A stretch of 64,000 nucleotides of DNA from Maribacter dokdonensis DSW-8 (GTDB taxonomy: Bacteria > Bacteroidota > Bacteroidia > Flavobacteriales > Flavobacteriaceae), in contig NZ_LDPE01000001.1 in NCBI RefSeq assembly GCF_001447995.1, positions 930,001 to 994,000 on the forward strand. The letters run 5' to 3'. Shown here piece after piece: positions 8,801 to 16,101 of this stretch (position 1 is its first letter; each line of letters opens with the position of its first letter). A model generated the notes under the pieces. That model was not told the origin of the DNA. It saw only the letters and a program-made list of their open reading frames with translations, and did no database searches. The translations under genes and the position numbers were made by a program.

Positions 8801-8985
8801 TCAACTCTAGTTTAGAAAATGTAAGACTTTCATTGATTGGAAGAAACCTTGTTTCTTTTGACAAATTCTTTAGCTATGACCCTGAAACAAATGCTGGAGG
8901 GCAATCAAACTTATTGCGCTCAGTGAATTTTGGTAACGTGCCAATTCCAATGACAATCTCATTATCACTAAGCGCTAACTTCTAA
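5896..8985 (+). CDS. SusC/RagA-type TonB-linked outer-membrane transporter
   Basis: From the ATG at 5896 the protein has 1029 residues. An upstream TTG at 5866 would lie inside the -7 box, and the signal peptide (MKKTYHVLSVLLLMLFSLSTYAQ) begins at 5896, so the shorter start is chosen. After cleavage comes a carboxypeptidase-D-like repeat (SGTVIAEDGLPLPGATILL...). Next is the plug, with LYVVDGV and IENVNILNGAAAAAIYGSRA followed by NGVVVITTKKG, and then a beta-barrel ending in the aromatic C terminus LSLSLSANF. It forms the outer-membrane import channel capped by the SusD protein 10 bp downstream. The operon with MurQ suggests a muropeptide or amino-sugar ligand, which is inference. Full length. 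Confidence 0.93.
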   Translation: MKKTYHVLSVLLLMLFSLSTYAQTSTVSGTVIAEDGLPLPGATILLKGTTTGASTDFDGNFSIQLSNANSKTLVISYIGYKTEEIALTGMNQTINVTLMEDSNALDEVVLVGSSVTQSRKKLGNAITTVKSVELVKASPANITTSLQGKVPGAQITQNSGDPAGGFSIRLRGPSTIKGSSEPLYVVDGVITSNLTTNVTNLNVDAGDAAPGQNRMVDINPNDIENVNILNGAAAAAIYGSRASNGVVVITTKKGGNYEDGPEFYFKSTFSVNTIRKKLDLNLIGEEFETVPNSDLSGRLWPIFGFDPNDGNALTTYRNLSTDKFETTRYDYQDEIFQTGFGSDNYFSTKGGNEKMGYMASIGYLTNEGIIKNTKFDRFSARVNFNHKVTDWMSYDLGLYYANSKSDEKPDGNVFWSPINSINITNNTFDITQRDANGNLMAVENTRVNPLTIIETFDITQDVNHFIPNLHLKIKPTEKLSIDQIIGVDTYNQKGNIYIPVYPYENVNPAYYDDGYIGSAEAKVFNWNYDINMAYNTNITDKLNSVTTAGYSFQSSELSFEGTQGRGLDSNNEPTIPLQTQPIDTNLDIYGFFLQETLSWDNKLFLTLAGRIDGATNFDVDERSNFYPKVSGSYVLSNEPFWNTESFLNSARLRASYGEAGNLTAISPYERYGSYTSNDFLGSSTLQQNTRLGNEGLKPERTKEFEIGTDLSFFNNRASLLFTYYRQNIEDLIVSRVLAPSLGGSTRTENVGTMRNNGIELYAKITPIKTDDLTWDLNFNYSSNRNKVLSTVGGDITIESVTGAPPIVREGEALGVFYGTYYATDDNGELILTGESTDGSPVGVPQQERGDLTTNTPQRDADGQPTGDVLRKVIGDPNPDYILGIGTDLTYKNFNFSMLWEAVQGFDVFDADKRTRQGVGVGQLAAQELTGELPRGYIAGIYPIEEFRIEDGSFVKLREVSLGYEFPSLFNSSLENVRLSLIGRNLVSFDKFFSYDPETNAGGQSNLLRSVNFGNVPIPMTISLSLSANF

Positions 8986-8995
8986 AAAGACAGAT

Positions 8996-10300
8996 ATGAA
9001 AAATATAGTAAAAACAATAACTATCACATTGCTCATTGCAACCACGTCTTGTAATACTGAATATTTGGATCCTAATTCTACATTAGAACCAGATGTAGTC
9101 AACAACACAGATAATCTGGTACGCCTTATCAATGGTGTTCAGCAAAGATGGAGTACAGAAAGAACCGGATTAATTTACACAGGCACACATATTTCTGGAT
9201 TAAATACTGATGAATTAAGATTATTGAATCCTGGAAATCTTGGTGAAAATGAAATCTTACTTGGAGGAGATGATGTTAGCGGAAGCAATGAATTATTAAT
9301 TAACACTTGGACCAATGCATTATTAACCCGAAAGGAAGCTACTACAGTGATCGATGCTGCTGATAATGTTAGCGAAAGTACTTCTGTTTCGGGTTCTTTA
9401 AAAGCCTACGGTCTATTCTATAGAGCGCTGGCTCACGGTACACTAATTCAATATTTTGAAAGCATACCACTAGAAATTGTTGAGGATGCCGATTTTATTG
9501 AACGTTCAGCTGTTTTAGATGATGTATTAGCTGACTTAAACGAAGCTAAGGGATATATTGATGCTGGTTTAGATACATCCATTACTGCAGATATCTTTAC
9601 TTCTGTTGATATTGAAAATTCTGTAAATGCGCTATTAGCAAGGTTTAATTTAATGGCAGGGAATTATGACGCGGCAATTACAGCTGCCAATAATGTTGAT
9701 CTTTCAGTAAAATCTACTTGGGAGTATGATGCATCTATCCCTAATCCTTTAGCATTTTGGTTTGGCTCACAAAATGTGACCCAAGCCAAAGATTTAACAT
9801 TCGGTCTACCAACAGATTTATTACCCGATGAAAATGACGAGAGAATACCATTCTATATAACCGCTGAAGATTTAGAAGCCGAAACACCAAATTACCAGGT
9901 TGTAGGTTTTTGGAGTGACAATGTAGATGAAATACCAGTATATCTTCCGGGAGAAATAATGCTGATAAAAGCTGAAGCATATGCTAGAAGTAATGATTTA
10001 ACAAGTGCTGTAACAGAATTGAATGCTGTGTTAACCAAAACATCCAGTTCTGACATTTATGGTTTAGGTGCAAATCTACCCGAGTATGATGGTGCTTTGG
10101 AACAATCTGCAATTCTAGATGAAATTTATAAAAATAGAAGAGTAGAATTATACTTGACCGGACTCTCTTTAGAGGACAGCAGAAGGTTTGATAGACCAGG
10201 TGCAACGGAAACGGATGCCGAAAGAAACAGGGACTATTACCCCTACCCTAATTCTGAAAGAGACAACAACACAAATACCCCCGCAAACCCTACTTCTTAG
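8996..10300 (+). CDS. SusD/RagB-type surface glycan-binding lipoprotein
   Basis: A 434-residue SusD-like lipoprotein. The N terminus (MKNIVKTITITLLIATTSC) is a lipoprotein signal with lipobox TTSC, so Cys19 would be acylated. The sequence is all-helical with TPR-like segments. The stretch IMLIKAEAYARSNDLTSAV, and further on RRVELYLTGLSLEDSRRF near the C terminus, are typical of SusD_RagB. It would sit as a lid on SusC and capture ligand. It is somewhat short for the family, which often exceeds 480 residues, as seen in members for small ligands. A strong hairpin follows, before the symporter gene. Confidence 0.92.
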   Translation: MKNIVKTITITLLIATTSCNTEYLDPNSTLEPDVVNNTDNLVRLINGVQQRWSTERTGLIYTGTHISGLNTDELRLLNPGNLGENEILLGGDDVSGSNELLINTWTNALLTRKEATTVIDAADNVSESTSVSGSLKAYGLFYRALAHGTLIQYFESIPLEIVEDADFIERSAVLDDVLADLNEAKGYIDAGLDTSITADIFTSVDIENSVNALLARFNLMAGNYDAAITAANNVDLSVKSTWEYDASIPNPLAFWFGSQNVTQAKDLTFGLPTDLLPDENDERIPFYITAEDLEAETPNYQVVGFWSDNVDEIPVYLPGEIMLIKAEAYARSNDLTSAVTELNAVLTKTSSSDIYGLGANLPEYDGALEQSAILDEIYKNRRVELYLTGLSLEDSRRFDRPGATETDAERNRDYYPYPNSERDNNTNTPANPTS

Positions 10301-10327
10301 TAAGTTTAAATTCAACAACCACTATCT

Positions 10328-10363
10328 AAATTAGGGCAGTTTAATAACTGCCCTAATTTTTAA
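10328..10363 (+). terminator. Hairpin terminator or attenuator between susD and the symporter gene
   Basis: A perfect 14-bp stem (AAATTAGGGCAGTT with AACTGCCCTAATTT, loop TAAT) ends in a T-rich run. It lies inside what otherwise looks like one operon, 14 nt before the next start, so it probably reduces expression of the symporter and murQ relative to susCD. Confidence 0.8.
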
Positions 10364-10376
10364 TTAAAATTACCAA

Positions 10377-11825
10377 TTGAAACCTACAACAATCATTCTA
10401 ATTATTGCCTTTTACTTTGCTGTACTTATGATTATATCATATTTCACCTCAAAGAAAAACAGTGATGATACATTTTTTACTGGCGACAAAAAATCACCAT
10501 GGTATTTAGTAGCATTCGGTATGGTGGGTGCTGGTTTATCCGGTGTCACCTTTGTGTCCTTACCTGGTATGGTGGCAAACAATAACTTCTATTTTTATCA
10601 ATTTATACTCGGAAACATTGTAGGCTATTTCTTTATAGCCTTTGTATTAACTCCTTTATACTACAAACTTCAACTCGTTTCCATTTACACCTTTCTCAAA
10701 GTGAGGTTTGGAAACAATACATACAAGACAGGTTCATTGTTTTTTCTGGTATCTCAATCTTTCGGTGCGGCATTACGTTTAATGTTAGCCGCCAAAATTC
10801 TACAATATGCAGTTTTTGACTATTTCAATATTCCTTTTTATGTAACCATAATCATTATTTTGATTTTGGTGTGGCTTTACACAAACAAGTCAGGCATTAA
10901 AACAATTGTATGGACAGATACTATGCAAACTATATTTTTAATACTTGGTGCCTCAATAACCATTTATACAATAATAAACACGTTAGACTTAAGTATTACC
11001 GAATCCTTTGAACATATAACTTCCCACGAATATTTTAAAATATTCAATTGGGAATCTGATTCTGGAAATAACTTCTACAAACAATTTATAGCAGGTATTT
11101 TAGTAGCGATTGCTATGATTGGACTTGATCAAAACATGATGCAAAAAACACTCACTTGCAAAAATGTTTGGGATGCTCAAAAAAACACATTGACCTACAG
11201 TATTATTTTAGCAATGACACAATTTCTATTTATGGGTCTTGGAGTGTTAATGTATGTCTATGCAAACGAAATGGGCATACTATTACCCAAGGGCGAAAAT
11301 GGATTGTTTTTAAATACCGACAACCTTTTTCCTAACCTTGCACTGAACCATCTTGGTACTTTAGCGGGTATATTCTTTATACTAGGCATCATAGCAGCTT
11401 CTTTCTCTAGTGTAGATTCCGCACTTACCGCATTGACTACTTCTTTTACCTATGATTTTTTAGATATTTCAAACAAATCAAGTAAAACAAAAAAGCAGTT
11501 AAAGAATCTAGTCATAATACTTTTCTCCTGCATAATATTCGTAATTATACTTTCCTTTTCTAATAGCAAGGGAGATGTTATTTCCTTAATATTTAAAGTT
11601 GCAGGTTACACCTATGGTCCACTGTTAGGATTATACCTTCTTGGCATGTTTTCAAAAATAAAATTAAAAGATAAATGGGTTCCTGTAATATGCTTATCCG
11701 CACCGATAATAACTTATCTACTAGGACAATTCTCAATAAACACATTCAACTTTGATTTCGGATTTATAAACATAGCAGTCAATGCAAGCTTAACCGTAAT
11801 AGGGTTATTGCTTATTAAAAAATAA
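10377..11825 (+). CDS. Sodium:solute symporter (SSS family), probable MurNAc/amino-sugar permease
   Basis: A 482-residue inner-membrane protein with about 13 hydrophobic helices. GMVGAGLSGVTFVSLPGMV (about residues 49-67) and the later SSVDSALTALTTSFTYDF are typical of SSS transporters, which use the sodium gradient to import sugars and other solutes. The start is TTG: the only upstream in-frame codons run into a stop, and the internal ATG at residue 18 would cut into the first helix. It is 4 bp upstream of murQ and follows SusCD. The simplest reading is that it carries the substrate delivered by SusCD across the inner membrane without phosphorylating it. The substrate is inferred from context. 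Confidence 0.85.
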   Translation: MKPTTIILIIAFYFAVLMIISYFTSKKNSDDTFFTGDKKSPWYLVAFGMVGAGLSGVTFVSLPGMVANNNFYFYQFILGNIVGYFFIAFVLTPLYYKLQLVSIYTFLKVRFGNNTYKTGSLFFLVSQSFGAALRLMLAAKILQYAVFDYFNIPFYVTIIIILILVWLYTNKSGIKTIVWTDTMQTIFLILGASITIYTIINTLDLSITESFEHITSHEYFKIFNWESDSGNNFYKQFIAGILVAIAMIGLDQNMMQKTLTCKNVWDAQKNTLTYSIILAMTQFLFMGLGVLMYVYANEMGILLPKGENGLFLNTDNLFPNLALNHLGTLAGIFFILGIIAASFSSVDSALTALTTSFTYDFLDISNKSSKTKKQLKNLVIILFSCIIFVIILSFSNSKGDVISLIFKVAGYTYGPLLGLYLLGMFSKIKLKDKWVPVICLSAPIITYLLGQFSINTFNFDFGFINIAVNASLTVIGLLLIKK

Positions 11826-11829
11826 TACT

Positions 11830-12645
11830 ATGAATACACTTAAACCCACTACAGAACAGTCATCAAATTACGATGATTTAGAAAAAATGACCGTTAACGA
11901 ATTGCTAGTTAACATGAATCAAGAAGACAAGGCCGTTCCGTTGGCCATAGAAAGAGCTATCCCTAGCATTGAACATTTTGTAGAGCAGACATTAGTTAGA
12001 ATGAAAAAAGGTGGTAGACTATTCTATATAGGAGCAGGCACCAGCGGCAGATTAGGCGTTCTAGACGCCTCCGAATGTCCTCCAACATTTGGAGTTTCAG
12101 ATGATTGGATTATTGGCCTTATAGCCGGTGGAGATAAGGCATTAAGAAAAGCCGTTGAAAATGCAGAAGATAATGAAGCCATGGCATGGAAAGATCTTGA
12201 GATCCATAAAATAAATGAAAACGATGTTTTGTTAGGTATAGCAGCATCTGGATCTACACCTTATGTTATTGGAGGACTTAAAGCAGCTAAAGACAATAAC
12301 GTGCTTACAGGGAGTATTTCATGCAATCAAAATTCTTTAGTATCAGAAATTGCAACCTGCCCTATGGAACTAGTTGTAGGTCCAGAGTTTGTTACTGGCA
12401 GCACGAGAATGAAAGCAGGTACAGCCCAAAAGCTGGCTTTGAATATGATTTCTACTTCAATTATGATTAACCTTGGTAGAGTTAAAGGAAATAAAATGGT
12501 AGACATGCAACTATCAAACAAAAAACTAGTAGATCGCGGAACTAAAATGATAATGGAAGAATTAGGGATAAATGAAAGCCTTGCAAAATCATTATTACTA
12601 AAGCATGGTAGTGTTAGAAAGTCTATTGAGTTCTATAAACAATAA
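11830..12645 (+). CDS. murQ: N-acetylmuramic acid 6-phosphate etherase
   Basis: This 271-residue SIS-domain enzyme cleaves the lactyl ether of MurNAc-6-phosphate, giving GlcNAc-6-phosphate and D-lactate. The signature IGAGTSGRLGVLDASECPPTF spans residues 67-87, with Glu82 matching the catalytic acid. The second signature VTGSTRMKAGTAQKLALN is also present, and Glu113 lies in the conserved helix KAVENAEDN. It is slightly shorter than the E. coli protein (about 298), mainly at the C terminus. Its substrate must be phosphorylated, but neither a PTS component nor a sugar kinase is encoded nearby, and the upstream permease is not a PTS. It is the last gene of the susC operon. Confidence 0.95.
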   Translation: MNTLKPTTEQSSNYDDLEKMTVNELLVNMNQEDKAVPLAIERAIPSIEHFVEQTLVRMKKGGRLFYIGAGTSGRLGVLDASECPPTFGVSDDWIIGLIAGGDKALRKAVENAEDNEAMAWKDLEIHKINENDVLLGIAASGSTPYVIGGLKAAKDNNVLTGSISCNQNSLVSEIATCPMELVVGPEFVTGSTRMKAGTAQKLALNMISTSIMINLGRVKGNKMVDMQLSNKKLVDRGTKMIMEELGINESLAKSLLLKHGSVRKSIEFYKQ

Positions 12646-12907
12646 AAAGATTATGATTAATCTTAGAATAGTACTTGGAATGATATCATAGATAAAGATA
12701 TTCACTTGATTATGTTTGAACGAAAGATGATTAGTACATACATTTTTTAAAACTTATTGCTTCTCTATAAGTCAAAAACGCAATAGGAATTAAGCTTCCG
12801 CTCTGTACAAAGCGAATAATCAATAACAGATTATATTTAAGACATTATTTTAGAAGTAAATTCCAAATTAAAATCAGATGAAGCATTATTATATAAAACG
12901 TAATTAA

Positions 12908-13300
12908 CTATTTAGTATCAGAAAACTTAAACGCACTAAATCGATTTATCCAGCCATTTTCAACAATTGGTTCTGCTTTTAACATCTCACTAATTTCAAC
13001 TAAATCCACTTGCGTGTTTTCGTTTTGAAACTTTATTTTAAAAGCCTCGTGTTCTTCAAATATTTTAAGAAAATCAAATAAAGCACCTTCTAAAACTTCT
13101 TTAGTATATTTTTCAATTTCACTTTTTTGACTTTTAGTCATATTACAAAAGAGATTCTCATAACCTTTTGTTTCCGCAAGATCTGATACGTCATTTTTGA
13201 TAAATCCATATTGTTTATCAAATACCTCGGATATTAATATTCTTCCAAATTCATCTAAAATTTCTTGATTCGTCTTCATAATTTTATTTTTACTTTCCAT
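12908..13300 (-). CDS. Hypothetical protein, 130 residues
   Basis: I do not recognise this protein. It starts at an ATG (13300), with a second possible ATG at codon 8 (MKTNQEILDEF). It is acidic and mostly helical, with no signal peptide, membrane segment or cysteine cluster, and it resembles small cytosolic proteins that occur singly in Bacteroidota. It lies alone between murQ and the hipBST locus and is divergent from the latter. Codon use looks like that of its neighbours, so it is probably a real gene; function unknown. Confidence 0.55.
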   Translation of the reverse strand: MESKNKIMKTNQEILDEFGRILISEVFDKQYGFIKNDVSDLAETKGYENLFCNMTKSQKSEIEKYTKEVLEGALFDFLKIFEEHEAFKIKFQNENTQVDLVEISEMLKAEPIVENGWINRFSAFKFSDTK

Positions 13301-13451
13301 GATACAGACTTCCTTCCAAACATAATACTGTCTCCTAAATTAACACCTTAAAACATAAGGATTAATTTACCGGTTTTTTCTGAAGCGAAGAATTCAAATC
13401 CAAAATTGATAACCTAAAAATAGAATTTCCTTAATTCTATCAATTCTAGAT

Positions 13452-13473
13452 AAAGTGTACTATAATGCACTTT
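13452..13473. promoter_or_regulatory. HipB operator candidate 1
   Basis: AAAGTG (13452-13457) and CACTTT (13468-13473) are inverted arms with a 10-nt spacer. Its right part, TATAATGCACTTT (13461-13473), recurs exactly at 13582-13594 over the hipB start codon. Confidence 0.6.
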
Positions 13474-13508
13474 AAATGATTATTTCAAATAAACAAAATT
13501 TAGAATTC

Positions 13509-13536
13509 CAAATAGTGCATTTTAAAGCACTATTTG
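13509..13536. promoter_or_regulatory. HipB operator candidate 2, perfect 10-bp inverted repeat
   Basis: CAAATAGTGC (13509-13518) and GCACTATTTG (13527-13536), separated by 8 nt. It shares the AGTGC/GCACT core with candidate 1. It lies about 50 nt before the hipB ATG, where promoter elements would be expected. Confidence 0.7.
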
Positions 13537-13581
13537 TTGTTAAATTGAAATATATAACTATATTTACATAAAAAAGAGCCA

Positions 13582-13594
13582 TATAATGCACTTT
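13582..13594. promoter_or_regulatory. Operator half-site overlapping the hipB start codon
   Basis: TATAATGCACTTT is identical to 13461-13473 and contains the hipB ATG (13586-13588). The start codon is therefore embedded in a putative binding site. Confidence 0.55.
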
Positions 13595-13804
13595 GAAAGT
13601 CTAATAAATAGTATAAAAGAACGCAGAGAAATACTAAATGTAACTCAAGAAACATTAGCAGATCTTTCAGGAGTAGGATTGCGTACGCTTAAACAGTTTG
13701 AAAGTGGGAAAGGTAACCCAACAGCAGAAACTTTGAATAAGTTGGGTAATGCCCTGGGTATGGAATTGACATTCCAAATAAAAACAACAACATCTGAAGA
13801 ATGA
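13586..13804 (+). CDS. hipB: HipB-like antitoxin / XRE-type DNA-binding protein
   Basis: A 72-residue Cro/C1-type helix-turn-helix protein. The HTH covers about residues 10-62 (RREILNVTQETLADLSGVG then RTLKQFESGKGNPTAETLNKL), the fold used by HipB to bind operators and the kinase complex. It is followed by a short C-terminal strand (LTFQIK) of the kind HipB uses to dimerise. Its TGA overlaps the hipS ATG (ATGA at 13801-13804), so the two are translationally coupled. Repeated GTGC/GCAC operators lie upstream, one covering its own ATG, which argues for autoregulation. Confidence 0.85.
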   Translation: MHFESLINSIKERREILNVTQETLADLSGVGLRTLKQFESGKGNPTAETLNKLGNALGMELTFQIKTTTSEE

Positions 13805-14130
13805 GACAAGCATTGATATTATACAAGAAAGAAGAAGCGGGCAGATTAACTCAACTTAATGATGGAAGTTTCAAATTCAGATATCTAGACGTATGGTTTC
13901 AATCAAATGACAAACCAGCTATTAGTCTTACGCTACCTAAAAATAAGCAAGAGTATAATTCAGAACATCTGTTTCCATTTTTTTATAATATGTTACCTGA
14001 AGGATCGAACAAACAAAATATATGTTTTGAATTACGTATTGATCCTGAAGACTATTTTGGTCTGTTATTGACTACAGCAAAATATGATACCATTGGAGCC
14101 ATACAAATTAAAGAAATTAAACTTAACTAA
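13801..14130 (+). CDS. hipS: HipS-like protein: free-standing HipA N-terminal subdomain
   Basis: A 109-residue protein equivalent to the N-terminal subdomain 1 of HipA (the couple_hipA domain), with the usual LFPFFYNMLPEGSNKQ segment near residues 62-77. In single-chain HipA this domain is fused to the kinase; here it ends at a TAA at 14128-14130 and the kinase starts at the next base. In the E. coli O127 HipBST system the separate HipS is the antitoxin that inhibits HipT, while HipB mainly represses and augments. The same split, gene order and size are seen here. I infer that HipS neutralises the kinase at 14131. Confidence 0.85.
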   Translation: MRQALILYKKEEAGRLTQLNDGSFKFRYLDVWFQSNDKPAISLTLPKNKQEYNSEHLFPFFYNMLPEGSNKQNICFELRIDPEDYFGLLLTTAKYDTIGAIQIKEIKLN

Positions 14131-15108
14131 ATGATTATAAACAACTGTCCAAGTACTTTAAAGAAAGGTCTTGATACATACAGCAAGACCGCCTTAAATC
14201 GTTTATTCAATGGAAGAAAGGTAGGCCCTACCCTACCTTATGAATCACCTATATCAAATACCGATACCGAAGAACTTTTCAAAGAAAACAAAAAACGGTT
14301 GTCCATTTCTGGTGTACAAGAAAAATTCTCTGTATTACTAGAAAGGAACAAACTACGCCTGATAAATGAAGGAGAACAAGGTCAGTACATTTTAAAACCT
14401 ATTCCCAATGTGGGAAGCAAAACAGAACAGATGCCTGCAAATGAACATCTGAGCATGCAAATAGCAAGACAAGTTTTTGGAATTGAAACAGCTGAAAATG
14501 GTTTAGTATTTTTTCAAAACGGGGACCCAGCCTATATAACCAAACGTTTTGATCTAAATGAAGACGGAACAAAATTGGCTGTAGAAGATTTTGCAACATT
14601 AGCCAAAAGGACACCACAAACCCATGGAACAGATTTTAAATATTCAGGTAACTATTTAGAAATGTTCGATCTTTTAAAACAGTATGTTCCCGCTTATCCA
14701 ATAGAAGCTTTAAAATTATTTAAATTAATCCTTTTTAATTATCTCATCTCTAACGGCGATGCCCATTTTAAGAATTTCTCAATAATAGAAACATCTATGG
14801 GAGATTTTAAACTGAGTCCGGCATATGATTTGTTAAATAGTAGAATACATATTGAGGATAGAGATTTTGCTCTAGAGGATGGACTTTTACCCCTAGATAA
14901 GACAACAGGAAAAATTACTGAACAGTTTTTAAAGCTTGCAGAACTTGTAGGTATTTCAGAAAAGCAAAACAGTAAAATATTAAACGAGATCACCTCTCAT
15001 GAGGATAAAGTTCTGGACTTAATTGAACTTTCATATCTTCATGAAAAAACGAAAAGAAACTATGCTCAAGCTTATCAAACAAGACTTAAAAAACTACTTA
15101 GAACCTAA
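14131..15108 (+). CDS. hipT: HipT-like serine/threonine kinase toxin
   Basis: A 325-residue HipA-family kinase lacking the N-terminal subdomain. The Gly-rich loop region reads RLSISGVQEKF, with Ser58-Ile-Ser60 forming the two-serine S-aliphatic-S motif reported for HipT autophosphorylation sites. The catalytic loop is NGDAHFKN (Asp210), and the metal-binding aspartate is in SPAYDLL (Asp233). The length and these positions are very close to those I recall for E. coli HipT, whose target is tryptophanyl-tRNA synthetase; the target here is unknown. All catalytic residues are present, so it should be active. It starts immediately after the hipS stop. No terminator is evident downstream. Confidence 0.88.
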   Translation: MIINNCPSTLKKGLDTYSKTALNRLFNGRKVGPTLPYESPISNTDTEELFKENKKRLSISGVQEKFSVLLERNKLRLINEGEQGQYILKPIPNVGSKTEQMPANEHLSMQIARQVFGIETAENGLVFFQNGDPAYITKRFDLNEDGTKLAVEDFATLAKRTPQTHGTDFKYSGNYLEMFDLLKQYVPAYPIEALKLFKLILFNYLISNGDAHFKNFSIIETSMGDFKLSPAYDLLNSRIHIEDRDFALEDGLLPLDKTTGKITEQFLKLAELVGISEKQNSKILNEITSHEDKVLDLIELSYLHEKTKRNYAQAYQTRLKKLLRT

Positions 15109-15354
15109 GAAATAAGAATTAAAACAATTCAGCTAGTAAAACCCATTAGTCACTAAAAATGAAACAGAGTTAAAAGTATTTTTAAATTTCTCAGTGAAAT
15201 TATGGAAGAATAGTTAATTTCATTTCTTGTTAAACTCAAAACGCTAATTTCCGTACACTTTTCAATACTTATTGTACCCCAATTCACCTGAGACACTATA
15301 TTTATTGACATTACAATTCCTGTATCGGCAAATAACTAAATTTTAATTTTAACC

Positions 15355-16095
15355 ATGTTCAACTTTTTTTCTAAAAAACATTTTTTAATTGATCATCTTG
15401 AAGGTTTTATTGATATACACAATCATATTTTACCAGGCATTGATGATGGCGCAAAAACTGTTGAAGATTCCATTGAATTAATAAAAGGTTTTAATGAATT
15501 TGGGGTAAATGATTTTATTTGCACCCCACATATTATGGAGAATTATTATCCTAATAATCCATCTACAATTCAAAGTTCTTTATCGTTATTGAAAAATGCT
15601 TTAAAGATGAATAATCTTGAGCACATCAATATAGAAGCTGCTGCAGAACATATGATCGATTCAGGATTTGAAACAATTTTAAATGAACATAAAGTAATGT
15701 CGGTTGCAAAAAGTTACCTTTTAATAGAGATGTCTTATTTACAAGCTTCCATTAATTTTGATAGCTCCGTTCAAAAAATTAAAACAAATGGCTTATTTCC
15801 AATTTTAGCACATCCTGAGCGATACATGTATCTTCATAATAAAATGGATAAGTATAAACATTTTAAAACCGATGGTGTGCTTCTTCAATTAAATTTGTTA
15901 TCACTTGGTGATTATTACGGAAGTGAAGTGCAGAAAGTTGCATACTGGCTATTAAAGAACAATTTAATTGATTTTGCAGCCAGTGACGTCCATAAAACAT
16001 CTCAGTTAAACACATTAAAAAAAATAAGCATCAAAGAAAAAACTTTGATGCTTATAAAGCCTATAATTGAAAAAACGATTTATAATTTCAGATAA
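15355..16095 (+). CDS. CpsB/CapC-family protein-tyrosine phosphatase (PHP domain)
   Basis: A 246-residue PHP-fold metallophosphatase. The metal ligands are visible in order: DIHNHILPGIDDG (residues 21-33), TPHI (about 60-63), the glutamate of EAAAEH, HPERY, and the closing AASDVHK. CpsB proteins dephosphorylate the tyrosine cluster of the cognate Wzc kinase and so control capsule chain length and export. The gene converges on wzc with only 6 bp between the stops, unlike the co-directional arrangement in streptococci. It is probably transcribed alone from the preceding 246-bp gap, which holds no other recognisable gene. Confidence 0.88.
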   Translation: MFNFFSKKHFLIDHLEGFIDIHNHILPGIDDGAKTVEDSIELIKGFNEFGVNDFICTPHIMENYYPNNPSTIQSSLSLLKNALKMNNLEHINIEAAAEHMIDSGFETILNEHKVMSVAKSYLLIEMSYLQASINFDSSVQKIKTNGLFPILAHPERYMYLHNKMDKYKHFKTDGVLLQLNLLSLGDYYGSEVQKVAYWLLKNNLIDFAASDVHKTSQLNTLKKISIKEKTLMLIKPIIEKTIYNFR

Positions 16096-16101
16096 AGTGG
16101 T

